Assembly: GCA_963575645.1 (NCBI GenBank)
Contig: OY754473.1
Span: 3,658,001-3,722,000 of the forward strand
Source: Xanthostigma xanthostigma
Taxonomy: Eukaryota; Arthropoda; Insecta; Raphidioptera; Raphidiidae
DNA length: 64,000 nucleotides
Direction: 5' to 3'
The notes under the pieces were generated by a model that searched no databases, was not told the DNA's origin, and saw only the letters and a program-made list of their open reading frames with translations. Made by a program: the position numbers and the translations under genes. Below, in pieces: positions 44,697-54,913 of this stretch (position 1 is the stretch's first letter; each line of letters starts with the position of its first letter).

Positions 44697-45674
44697 ATGG
44701 CAAGTTTCGAAGAATCAGTATTTGGACCAATGCGACGAGTTACCACGTTGGATGCTGAAGCTTTGGAGGTTCAGCAATGTTTAGGAAATTATAATATCGT
44801 AAGATCGTTTACAAAAAAAGATTTCCTTGATTGTCTGGGAGCAGAAAAAATAGAGGTCACGTATGAATTAAAATGGCAAAGAATGCTACAATTGATGGCC
44901 AAAACAAATGCCGAAGAGGCGAAAGAGGATCGACAGAGGAAAACGGAGATAAATCAACCTCTGCTTGAAGGTGACCCGCGAAGAATACGCTGCACGACGA
45001 GCGAAAAGGTTCAGCGGAACAACAATCAACCGCAGGAAGAAAAAATGGAAACTGGACAACCCCAAGACAATGTGGCCAAGGATATTTACGCCGAAAGAGA
45101 TCGGATGATGTGGTTGCACACAGCGGAATGCGTTCGACAATTGGAAGAAGAAAGACGACAAAAAAACAATTTAGGAAACGAGAAGAAACAGGCTTCGCGG
45201 ATACCTGTACCTGCCGAAAAGAAAGAAGTGTTGGCAAATGGAAACCCGAATGATAATTTACGACAAAAGTTGAATAAGGATATTCAGCGCCGAATCGTGC
45301 AAGGAAAGAAGCAGTCCGCCGCATTGCTTCCCATGCCATTGACGAAGATCGCTAGCTGCAATTCAACAGAGCAGGACACTCGACGACGTCTGGAAGAACG
45401 GCAGAAGATGCTTCATGAGGGAGCCGTCCAGAATAGAAACGCAAAAATAGAAATCAGGCAAAGAGCAATGGACGCGAAACGTCTTCGGGACGAAGAAAAG
45501 GCGCGGAACAGCCACGATAAACAGGCCATTGAAAATATAGAGCCAGCTCCTAAAAGGCAGAAGACGGACACTTCGGAGCCGGGGCAGAAAACCGTAAAGA
45601 AGAAAAAGGATTCAGGCCTATCAAAATTACGACGGAAAGTTACGAATGTCTATCGGAAAGGCGGTTTGTTGTAA
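44697..45674 (+). CDS. Nested 325-aa charged, probably nuclear coiled-coil protein, unknown family
   Basis: I chose the ATG at 44697 (context tttaaaaATGg); the frame stays open upstream to 44637 only through GTG. The predicted protein begins MASFEESVFGPMRRVTTLDA, has a fairly ordinary N-terminal ~70 residues (SFTKKDFLDCLG), then a long Lys/Glu/Arg/Gln-rich segment (about 70-280) consistent with helix or coiled coil. A basic C-terminus (PKRQKTD about 285-291, KKKK about 301-304, KLRRK about 310-314) looks like nuclear-localisation signals. No signal peptide or membrane segment. Antisense to and inside the 18-kb intron of the Ig gene, preceded by 34-bp monomers and followed by aataaa at 45789. 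It could be a retrotransposon ORF1-like protein, an accessory ORF of a DNA element, or a host orphan gene; I recognise none of these. Confidence 0.6.
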   Translation: MASFEESVFGPMRRVTTLDAEALEVQQCLGNYNIVRSFTKKDFLDCLGAEKIEVTYELKWQRMLQLMAKTNAEEAKEDRQRKTEINQPLLEGDPRRIRCTTSEKVQRNNNQPQEEKMETGQPQDNVAKDIYAERDRMMWLHTAECVRQLEEERRQKNNLGNEKKQASRIPVPAEKKEVLANGNPNDNLRQKLNKDIQRRIVQGKKQSAALLPMPLTKIASCNSTEQDTRRRLEERQKMLHEGAVQNRNAKIEIRQRAMDAKRLRDEEKARNSHDKQAIENIEPAPKRQKTDTSEPGQKTVKKKKDSGLSKLRRKVTNVYRKGGLL

Positions 45675-45788
45675 AGTTGCGATTCGGACACGATACACAA
45701 GGATTAATGACGAAAACAAAATTTTTGTGATGAAATACCTACATTATAAAGTGTTATTTGTTTGAAAGTGTTTTGTGATTAGTGGTCA

Positions 45789-45794
45789 AATAAA
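45789..45794 (+). terminator. Polyadenylation signal
   Basis: aataaa lies 115 bp after the stop codon of the nested ORF, followed by AT-rich, imperfect acacaaatatac repeats. Confidence 0.5.
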
Positions 45795-46539
45795 AAACAC
45801 AAATATACATAATATACACAAATATACCAAACATATACACAGCATGCGTACATACATACTACACTACATACATTAATACACACACACCCCCTCCCTATGG
45901 ACTTCAGGACCTTGTCGCGGTGGGAGGGCTTGCGTGTCTCAGTGACCCGATGAGCTATGCCGGCGTGGGAGCGGAACATCGAATCCCGGAAAGGTCAAAG
46001 GGTAGAGACCAGACCAACAAGCAGTCCACATATTAGCTAATTGAATGCTCTAAGCAAATGATTTAAGTTGTCGACCGTCTAAAAACTCCAATTATCCACA
46101 ATAAACCTGAGTGAAACTGTCATGTATAAAAACTCGGGCCGCAGTGCCAAATCATGTCGACTATATAGTGTATTTGCTTTTATAGGCAATGTGGCTCTAT
46201 TGTATTTTGGAGAAAATAAAAAATAACCCCTTAATACACCCTTTAAATCAACATTTTTTACTTAATTTCAATATTACATATTAATTCAACATCTGTACCA
46301 AATTATATACACCCTTCAGTATGTAAATGCATATCAGTAAACTTATGTTCTCATAAAATTTATAAGTCCGGTCCTGTCGAGCCGATTTTTTTTTAAATTT
46401 TAACAGCACATTCAACCCCTAAAACCCACCCTTAAAGTGCGATGATGAATTCCAACACGAGGACCAAATTTCAATTAAATCGATTAAGGCTGTCGAGAGT
46501 TATAAACATTTCCAAAAATGGTGCCAAACTTAAAAAACG
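45795..46539. other. Unassigned; simple repeats and a GC-rich repeat-like block
   Basis: About 45798-45892 is rich in catacata/acacac. About 45893-46025 (ggacttcaggaccttgtcgc, ggtgggagggcttgcgtgtc, gaacatcgaatcccggaaag) is GC-rich and looks like a transposon fragment, family not identified. About 46128-46205 matches 20878-20955. Confidence 0.4.
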
Positions 46540-46792
46540 TAAAAATTTATAGATATTGTTTGTTTTTTAATTGGATAGCTTAAAAACTTCAACCAAAACG
46601 CTAACATAATGTTCTCTGACAAATAACATGAACCATTTAAAATGTCTGACACCTCGAATATGGTCGACATATTCGAGGCGTCGGACATTTTAAATGGTTC
46701 ATGTTATTTGTCAGAGAACATTATTACAGCGTTTTGGTTGAAGTTTTTAAGCTATCCAATTAAAAAAACAAACAATATCTATAAATTTTTAC
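46540..46792. mobile_element. Palindrome with ~125-bp arms
   Basis: Centred on gtcgac at 46663-46668. The arms pair nearly perfectly through cctcgaatat, cattttaaatggttcatgtt, atttgtcagagaacatt and aagctatccaattaaaa to the outer taaaaatttatagat. It has essentially no loop. The 95-codon ORF across it is a by-product. Confidence 0.8.
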
Positions 46793-47351
46793 ATGTCGTC
46801 AAAACGACATCTTTCGGAAAGTTTAGAGGGAAAACGCCCCAAAACAAGAAAAGTCATAGAGGAAATAGGTGTCAGACTATAGGCCTCATGAAGCCATATA
46901 CAAAGTTTGGGGAGATTATGTATCAATAAAATTTTTGCCGACGGGCACTCTGGCTATATGTCCCGCCATCCCACCGACGCCAATAGTGTAAGTGCCTTAT
47001 GGCAAATACTATATAGGTTCATTAAAGGGTTAGCGTGTCAGGCTGTCGATTCCTCTAATCAACTTTAGTTATACAAATTGTAAATCATACAGAATTCGCG
47101 ACATATTATATTCTCCCAATCGAAGCGCAGGGATTTGAGTGCTCTGCCATATGTAAAGAGAAAACCTTCAGACTTCAGCTTAACTTCACATAAGGCTATG
47201 AATGAAAATTACATTCCTACGTTGCACCTCCGATTGGTTGATTCCTTACTTTCAAGTTAACTGACTCTGGCAATCAGACCTTCTGATTTTACCATAGAGA
47301 TATAAGTACTAGAGTACGCTAGCGGGTATGCTGGCCATAAGTATCATTATA
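46793..47351. other. Unassigned intron sequence
   Basis: Nothing recognised. Confidence 0.4.
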
Positions 47352-47915
47352 CAGTATGTAAACACGTAAGGTGCACATAGGGAAATTAGCATTGGGAAAA
47401 AATACTTGGATCAGAGTTAACCATGACTGCATTAATTGTTATTTCTATTGAATTACCGTGGTAATCTTGAGGATTTCTATTTTATTTTTATTTTACTTGG
47501 CTTTTCAAATAATAAAAAGCTCTTATAAATTATTATTTTATTTTTTTTGTACAAAAATAAAACAAAAAAACAACTCCATCTGTTTGGAAACATTTTATTC
47601 AAAAATTGTCTGACTGGTATGACGTATACGCGTTGGTAAATCAGTGACCCAAATGTCTTTAGGTTCAACACGAATAGGTGGAGATATTTGATCTCGCACC
47701 ATATTTAAGTATTTTTGGGAATTTAATGTCCCATTAATAAAAAAAGTCCGATTATGTTGTAATCATTTGAATATTTTCTTCGGTAGTATACACATTCATT
47801 TTGCAAAAGAATATTATCTGTCAAATTGAAAAACAAGATTTCAAGGCTCACTCTGATCCAGTCATTTTTTCCCAATGTTAATTTCCCTATGTGCACCTTA
47901 CGCGTTTACATACTG
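47352..47915 (-). mobile_element. Tc1/mariner-like MITE family L, complete copy
   Basis: The 564-bp element has near-perfect ~65-bp inverted ends beginning cagtatgtaaacacgtaagg, with TA at 47350-47351 and 47916-47917. On minus, within 47477-47671, it encodes YVIPVRQFLNKMFPNRW, a relic of a mariner-type transposase. It is the reference copy for 31640 and 43103. Confidence 0.88.
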
Positions 47916-48604
47916 TATAATATGTTTACTCAAATCAGCATTGTTTTGTATCATTAGTTACCATAGAGATAAGGAACTTTTCTCTCTCTGAATAGCAGAC
48001 ACTTTTATGGCTCACTCGCGTAATCTCGTATAATATCTGTAGTATGGTTTTTATCCCACTCAGGCGAAGCCAAAAGGAAGGGTTATGTTTTTAGCAGACA
48101 ATTATCGCATGGTGAGTACAAGACGTTTTTACTCCTAGAGACCAAATTAGACAAATGTGTCGTTAGGTTCGGCTCAAGGTCAAAGGTGTCATAGACTATA
48201 ACAAAATCAATATGGCGCACATTGTCCTCCATGTTGTCTCGGGTGATTTTATGCTATTTTTTTTATTATTGTACAGGGTGAGTCAGACCACGAATTGTTT
48301 TTTTTTTCGAAAACGGTTAGTCATAGAGAGTCAAAAATCTGTATTATAAAAGCTCTAATGAAGAATCGAATGGTGACATTTTTTTCCTCCGGAAAGGTCA
48401 GCTTCCCTATTAGTTTGCTCCAGAATGTTCAGAACTCTGGAATTTTAAATGGCAAGATAGGTCGAAAGTGGTATTGTTGAAAATATCTTTTAAAAATACG
48501 CAGGTTTTGTAGGACATTTTTTTTTGTCTAGTGCCACCCCTGTTAAGTAATATTCGTTTGAAATTATTAAATTAACATGTCATAATAACGAACTTAATTC
48601 TAAA
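47916..48604. other. Unassigned intron sequence
   Basis: About 48273 has acagggtgagtcag, which resembles a mariner-type terminus, but no second end was found. Otherwise nothing. Confidence 0.35.
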
Positions 48605-49445
48605 AGTCGGCATTTAAAATCTAGTTACCTAATTAAACAATGTCACAAATGTTCATACTGTCTTCCATTTATAGAGTAAGATCCCAGAGCCGCCAGACAC
48701 AACTTATTTTTAAATAAATGAAACCTTACGTTTTGAGCAGTGTTTTGTGTACTTAGAACGCTTGGCGTACCTCCATCTTTGAGTCTGTGACAAATGTACA
48801 GGTATACCAGGTGACGAAAAATAAGGGTAACTTTACTTAAATTTAAATGGCTATAAAACTAAATAAATCACTATAAACTAGTATCCAGTATCGCCAGTCA
48901 CTTTCCGCTGACCACAACTTCTGACAGACGCTTTAAAGCTCAGAGAAAAACTAATGAACTTCACTTATTTTTAAATGCTTGATTTTTATATATGTCATTC
49001 AAACAACTATTACAAAATTATATTTCAACAGCCAGACAAATTGTAATGACCAAAAATCCCCCCAGACGTAAAAAATAGTCATAAAGCTCTCGCGCTCGTA
49101 CTAACAGCTGACTATTTTTTACGTCTGGGGGGATGTTTAGTCATTACAATTTGTCTGGCTATTGAAATATAATTTTGTAATAGTTGTTTGAATAAAGGAT
49201 ATAAAAATCAAGCATTTAAAAATAAGTGAAGTTCATTATTTTTTTTTGAGCTTCAAAACGTAAGGTTTCATTTATTTAAAAATAGGTTGTGTCTGGCGGC
49301 TCTGGGATCTTGGCCTATTACTTCTAAACACTGCTGAGTTCTTCTAGGTATGCTGTGAGTACTCCAAAGTATTTTCCGACGAAAAAAAATTATTGAAAAC
49401 TTATTGTGACATTGTTTAATTAGGTAACTAGATTTTAAAATTATT
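48605..49445. mobile_element. Long-arm foldback beside the Ig2 exon
   Basis: Three nested inverted blocks define it: 48611-48647 with 49406-49441 (atctagttacctaattaaac), 48684-48742 with 49250-49309 (gatcccagagccgccagaca), and 48940-49074 with 49106-49240 (aaaatccccccagacgtaaa side). The right edge is about 20 bp from the splice donor at 49466. No transposase frame is recognised. Confidence 0.75.
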
Positions 49446-49466
49446 CCGAACTGATCAATTAGGTAC

Positions 49467-49662
49467 CTTGTTTCTCCCGGCCGCCTTCGTGTCGCAGCAC
49501 GATGTTCTTGTTGTCCTCGCGACGCCATGAGACGGCCGGCTCGGGAACCCCCGTAGCCCGGCATCTCAGTCTAACCGAACCGCCCTCATTGGCCGAGTAC
49601 CCGTCTGCCGGAAACTCGTCGTCTATAATGTCGGGTGATACGACCACCGACAAATGGCCCAT
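49467..49662 (-). CDS. DIP-like gene exon: start of Ig2
   Basis: The acceptor is ttgttacag ending at 49663 and the donor is CAAG|gtacct at 49466. The 196-bp exon opens in phase 0 with MGHLSVVVSPDIIDDEFPAD and continues GGSVRLRCRATGVPEPAVSW then RREDNKN, ending REKQ. It holds the Ig1-Ig2 linker and the A-to-C strands of Ig2 with the B-strand cysteine (LRC) and the C-strand tryptophan (SW). VVVPPDI..E..SAD..A.EG and C.ATG.P.P.V.WRRED are typical of DIP and lachesin proteins. The exon is the most 5' one found; Ig1 must be encoded upstream, beyond an intron of at least 14 kb. Phase joins to 31185-31316. Confidence 0.92.
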
Positions 49663-50386
49663 CTGTAACAAATATGCACCCTATAATAATTGTCAATCAA
49701 GAACTGGAGTTGGGGAATAAATAACTTCACGGTGAAAAAATCACTGTGCCGCAACGCGTTGAGATCGAATAGCATGTCAGCCACGACACGAATTTCGCTA
49801 TTTGGTCTTTCTGTGATTGCCACAAGGCGTCGTGCGCGTTTTCATTAGAGCCATAACACGAATTTCGCCATGTGGATGTTTTACTGTGACCACAACGCGT
49901 TGTGAGCTATTTTTCCGCTCACTGAGCGTTTTCGATCTTTGAGCGTAACATTTATATCCGAGGACGATACGTCGCGACGGGGGCGGTGCGGGTGAGACAC
50001 GAGTGGAAATGGCTAAGAGATAGAGACATGGTGCTCAATCATGGATCGATTGGACGATTTTTAAGGGTTTACATAATAAAATAATAATTTTTTGCGTATT
50101 GTCGATGAAGACAGTCGAAAGCTAAATATGATTTCTAATCTCAAACAAATGAAAGTTTTCTACTAAATGTTCCCCTTTATTTTAGTTTAATCAAAGCCCC
50201 CTTTGGCGAATCATATTCATTTTCTACTTTTTAGTACATTATCGTTTGTACAATAAAAGCGTTTGACTTAGTTTTTTACCTACTTTAAAAACCTTGCCTT
50301 TAAACGTTAACCAATTTTTCTAACACAATCTAAGAATGCCTTTTTGATTATGTTGTGTTCTATCTTAAATTCTCATCTGTAGAGAA
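49663..50386. other. Short direct repeat and hAT fragment
   Basis: About 49782-49916 is an imperfect two-unit repeat (cacgaatttcgcYatNtgg..). About 49975-50085 (gacgggggcggtgcgggtga, ggctaagagatagagacatg) matches part of the hAT MITE at 60921-61256 in inverted orientation. Confidence 0.5.
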
Positions 50387-50908
50387 TAGTGATGTGCCGG
50401 ATCGTTAAAAATATATATCCACGGATACGGATCTGGATACGGATATTTGGTTTCAAGTTCCGCGAATACGGATTCGGATCTTAACTTTCTTAGAGTACGC
50501 AGCGGTAAATATTGCACATCGACCTTTGGAAAGAGACTATCTGTTATGGGAAAAAGTTATTGACCTCTTTAAGAGTTAACTCTCATAACAGATTGTCTCT
50601 TTCCAAAGATCGATGTGCAATATGTCATTATAAAGATAGTTGATTTAGTACCTTTGAGTTATGTACTATTGGTATGGTACTCACTACGATAAATGTTTGC
50701 AATATAAAGGTGCCAAATACGATTTTAAAAAATAGAAAATAATCTGAATGGAATTTAACAGTTTCTCATTATTACCTAATCACCTATATATATAAAATTT
50801 CATCTATGAATTGAAAATTAATAAGGTAAAAGATCCACCAAAAACTAACGGATACGATCTTTCTTCTCCCTCGGATATCCGCGGATACGAATATCCGGCA
50901 CATCAATA
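50387..50908. mobile_element. hAT MITE family H1, copy 2
   Basis: Inverted copy of 33290-33815. Ends are tagtgatgtgccgg / ccggcacatcaata, flanked by gtagagaa (50379-50386) and gtagagac (50909-50916), an 8-bp duplication with one mismatch. Confidence 0.85.
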
Positions 50909-50958
50909 GTAGAGACACATTAAGGCTAACGGATTTGTCTACGATTTATTGGTGTCGA

Positions 50959-52217
50959 GAAAAAAATTTGAAAAGAAGTTTGACCCTGCACGCCATCCCT
51001 GTAACTTCCCGCTATTTTCGAGTTCAAAACGCTCAAAAATATATAAAATATAGCAAGAAGTTTATTTTTTAGCTCTTCGAGCTCAAAAAAAAAACACTTT
51101 GTTACGAAATTTTCGTTCACGATACCTCATGAACAAATGAACCGATTTTGATGCGATTTGCGGCAGTCGACGCAATTTTTTATCCTAAAAAAGTAATTTA
51201 TTACAGAAAAATCGATCTCATAGGAATTTTACGAGTAATTTAAGAAAAACACTTTTTTACAAATTTTTCGTTCGCGATATCTCGTGAACAAATGAGCCGA
51301 TTTTGATGCGGTTTGCGGCGATCGACGCAGTTTTTTTAACCTAAGAAAGTAAATTATTACAAAAAAATCGATTTGATAAGAATTTGACGAGTAATTATAA
51401 AAAATTACTTTTTTCCTAATTTTTGGTTCACGTTATCTCATGAACAAATGAACCAATTTTGATCTGGTTTGCGGCGATCGACGCAGTTTTTTTAAGCTAA
51501 GAAAGTAAATTATTACAAAAAAATCGATTTGATAAGAATTTTATGAGTAATTATAAAAAATTACTTTTTTCCTAATTTTTGGTTCACGTTATCTCATGAA
51601 CAAATGAACCAAATTTGATCTGGTTTGCGGCGATCGACGCAGTTCTTTTAGCCTAAGAAAGTAATTTATTACAAAAAAATCGATCTGATAACAATTTTAA
51701 GTCATTTTAAAAAAACACTTTTTTACGATTTTTTCGTTCACGGTATCTCGTGAACAAATGAACCGATTTTGATGCGGTTTGCGGAAATCGACGCAGTTTG
51801 TTAAGGAGAAGAGCTGATTAGATTTTGGAATTAATTGGTGTAGTAGTTTAGAAAATATTTTACAAAAACAAATTTTTAAAAATTTTTGAAACTTGTTTTT
51901 TTAAGATTTCTCAAAATTTTTTGGGCCGAATCGTTTCAAATTTTCAAGAATTCTAAGTTCACTAAGATCACGTCAGATGCCGCAAACCGCGTTTCAGTCG
52001 GACACTTCGTTCAAAAGATATAAAAGGTTTACATACATACATACACACACACACACACATACAGCCCTACGGACATCATCGCCAAAATAGTTTCAATAGC
52101 TTCCTAGGACCTCAAAACATCGAGATCTGGCGAAAACTCGATTTTCGAAAATCGGGGTGAAACCAATAACTTCCCGATTTTTGAAAAAAAAAAATTTTTT
52201 TTTTTAGGCGGGAAGTT
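50959..52217 (-). mobile_element. Single foldback arm with five internal units
   Basis: Same orientation as the right arm 29927-31045: ttgaaaagaagtttgaccct at the left, the hairpin atttttgaaaaa..ggcgggaagtta at the right. It contains five ~153-bp units rather than four. The unit with ttttggttcacgttatctca is duplicated at about 51361-51660. Confidence 0.82.
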
Positions 52218-52758
52218 AAAAATTGAAAAAATAAAAAATGTCCGTCTGTATGTAGCACAGCTGTGGGATAGCACAAGTTGTCAAACTGACTGGAACTCGT
52301 GTATCGATGCAATGTGCGTATAGAGGGGCGAGACGTGGGTCATTTGGAGAAAGGGCAGAGCGCTGTCGTTTGTAGCGCTGCTGCTGCTGCTTGCTGCTTG
52401 ACATCCCGCCTCTAAGCCGCTTACATCAGATGACAACGTTCGACTGTATATAGCACTAATATATGTGCTGCAGTATAAGCTAGCCCATGTAGCCTTTCTC
52501 AACAGCTATACTTTACGTACATATATACGGAGTATGGCTGAATATAAAGGGTATATTGTACAGATCAATCCTCCTTGTTGTTGTTAAGAAGAAATGTGTC
52601 AACGGATAAAATGGCTCGTGATTTAAAAATAACGGCTGCGGGAAAAGCTTACAGTTTTTGGCACATTATTCGTATTCGCATTTATAGGTACTTGTTAATA
52701 TAGTGTAACAGAACCCCCAGCAGGCGACAATAAAGAACTTCGCGAGACAACAATCGTA
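52218..52758. other. Unassigned; leader of the 48-bp hairpin family
   Basis: A short gctgctgctgcttgctgctt run lies at about 52376. At about 52712-52757, acccccagcaggcgacaata and gaacttcgcgagacaacaat are the leader and first bases of the hairpin satellite, cut off by the next element. Confidence 0.5.
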
Positions 52759-54913
52759 TAAGGTAAAGGGCCCGGTTATTGACACTGACCCAGTTTGTGA
52801 CACTTTCAATTTCATTTTAAATTAAAAAAGAAAATTTATGTCAAATAGGTTAATACATTATTTTAAAATTTAAATACATTCATCCTGTACCTAATTTATG
52901 GCAATAACTAAAATAAAAATAATAATAACTCAATAAAAAAAATATGTAAGCCTCCAGTTATAGTTAGAGAGCCCACGACCAAAATTTTTGTCTCATAGCA
53001 ATACGACGAAAACCGCATCAAATTGATAGATTCGATTATCCTGAACCCGAAAATCGCAATATCAGAAATTTTCCGTGTATCGTCAGACCTAACCAAATTT
53101 TCAAAAATGTCAATAAATTTTACCAAACTGTATCATAGCAATCCGTCTGATTTTCAGAATGTAGTTGAATGATAGCTCTAAGATATGGAAAACACGTTTT
53201 TCAGACGCCACTAGCGTAGCGTGTACCCGGGAGACCACTTAAAAAAATTAGAAATGAGACAAAAAAAAAGTATCATAGCAAAACGTCTGAAAATCCTTTT
53301 CACGAGTGAATTTGGGTCAGTTTATGCGAAAGAATCATTTTTCAGAAGAAAATGTGAGCACATTAAATTTTAAGACCGTTTTGAAAACGTTAAGAAATTT
53401 TACCAATCGGTAACATAGCAATTCGTCTGAAAATTGTTAGACGTGATAAAATAAGTTGTCCAGATATAGAAAAAATTTATATCAGACAAATTCAGTGTAG
53501 CACCTTACTAATCAGACAACTTTTCGATAATCCGAACATTTACATTACATTTACATTCTACATAGTAAATTTTCGGCAAAATTATGGGTTGTCCCTGGTT
53601 TTAATTGTATAACGGTAATTTTCCAGTTCTAATTTTTTCATCGACAATTCTTATATCCCCATTCATCACCTTCATTTCACCCCATTTCCGGAACGTTCTT
53701 TTCGTTTTTGGGATTATAGGCGACATCGGAAATGTCTGAAAACAGTATTTTAGCAATCCCGGAAGCCATACAAAAAGTTTAAAAAAAAATTGAACCGGGT
53801 TGCTATAATACAGTTCGGCTAAATTTTTTGACATTTTCAAAAATGCGCTCAGGCCATATGCTACGCGCAAAATGTCTGAAAACAAACATTTTCGTCATAA
53901 AATGACAAAATCTATGTACATTTTCAATATCAGACGTAATACGATAATACTGTCTGCCTATTTTTTTTGACATAGCAGAAATGGCCTCCCACGCAGTTGC
54001 TACACTTCTGACCGTTACCTCTCACCTAGTAGGGTTCAGGATCATCTAATCTAACGACTTCATACGGTTTTGGCCGTAAAACGATGATACATGGTTTTGG
54101 TCGTGGGCTCTCCTACTATTACTGTGGAAGCCATTTTTTTGTTATACTCTAAGCAATTTACGTAAGAGTCTTCGACTATTGGATCTATGAACTACCTAAT
54201 CATCATGCAAGTATAAAATATAATAAAAAATATAGTGAATAGGATAAAAATTAACTATAATTTAGTTTAAAATATTAATATATCATATTGAATAACTTTT
54301 TATTATGAAAATGTGGGTGTCAATAACTACATTCAATTTTATACGCATGCCGTAGTTTATGACACCCAAATTCCTATAAAAAAGAGGCTATTTGTTTTTG
54401 ACATCTATGGTTATGTGTTTCTTGACATTTCCAAAAGGAGGTTATGTGTTTATTGACATCTCCATAAAATGTTTAAAAAAATTATATTTATAATGATTGT
54501 TTATCATTTTATATTTTCTATAGTAATCACGGTGATAAATTAACATTTGATATTTATTTAAATGAACAAAAAATCATATTTATCCTTATCTATGATCTAA
54601 AACATACCATAGATAATATATCTATGAACCTAACAAATGAGTATCACAAACTAGGGCAATTTCAGTGTCACAAGCTACAACGCAAGAAATTTTGAGTGTC
54701 AAAAACCGGGTTCTTCAAACATTGCTTTTTAAAACATTAATTTAAATTATTAATTCAGTTCAAATAATTATTTCGCGCTTATGACCTTATCTAGAAATTC
54801 TGAACTTGTTTATGATACAAAATATTAAATATCAAATTGAATTTTTTGTTAGATATCATATTATAACCTCAGATGTCACTCTTAAAGTGTCACAAACCGG
54901 GTCCTTTACCTTA
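52759..54913. mobile_element. Family P TIR element (outer)
   Basis: The 2,155-bp element has ends taaggtaaagggcccggtta / taaaccgggtcctttacctta-type inverted repeats extending into gacactg / agtgtca. TA flanks are possible. The internal sequence has scattered tgtcacaaa/tttgtgaca motifs and no transposase frame. It is interrupted by 52955-54124. Confidence 0.7.
52955..54124. mobile_element. Family Q TIR element inside P
   Basis: The 1,170-bp element has ~30-bp inverted ends cagttatagttagagagccc / gggctctcctactattactg, continuing into acgaccaaaa. The interior shows tcatagcaa (acatagcaa in the last unit) at 52993, 53133, 53273 and 53413, exactly 140 bp apart, usually followed by cgtctga. No ORF is recognised and no clear target duplication. 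Confidence 0.68.

Larger units (their letters stand above)
2413..49662 (-). other. DIP/lachesin-like IgSF gene, partial locus (four coding exons)
   Basis: Four minus-strand exons (49467-49662, 31185-31316, 26676-26795, 2413-2583) make one open frame of 206 codons. The first exon starts in phase 0. The three junctions all split a codon after its first base, and each joins cleanly: G|CA, T|TT, G|GT. They encode Ig2 and Ig3 with their Cys/Trp/Asp-x-Gly-x-Tyr-x-Cys cores. The order and wording (VVVSPDIID, ASNNVPPSVSKRF, VHFHPVIKV across a splice, CYVETSP) fit insect DIP proteins, which bind Dpr partners at synapses; lachesin and other IgLON-like proteins are close alternatives. The signal peptide, Ig1 and membrane or GPI tail must lie outside the window. 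Introns of 18.2, 4.4 and 24.1 kb are swollen with transposons. Confidence 0.85.

Noticed and set aside
45893..46025. Named non-LTR retrotransposon fragment
   Set aside because: The phrase looks familiar from lepidopteran repeats, but there is no reverse-transcriptase or endonuclease motif to name a family.
49268..49564. 98-codon minus ORF overlapping the Ig2 exon
   Set aside because: It reads the exon in the wrong frame and then runs into the foldback; the exon's true frame is fixed by its splice phases and Ig residues.
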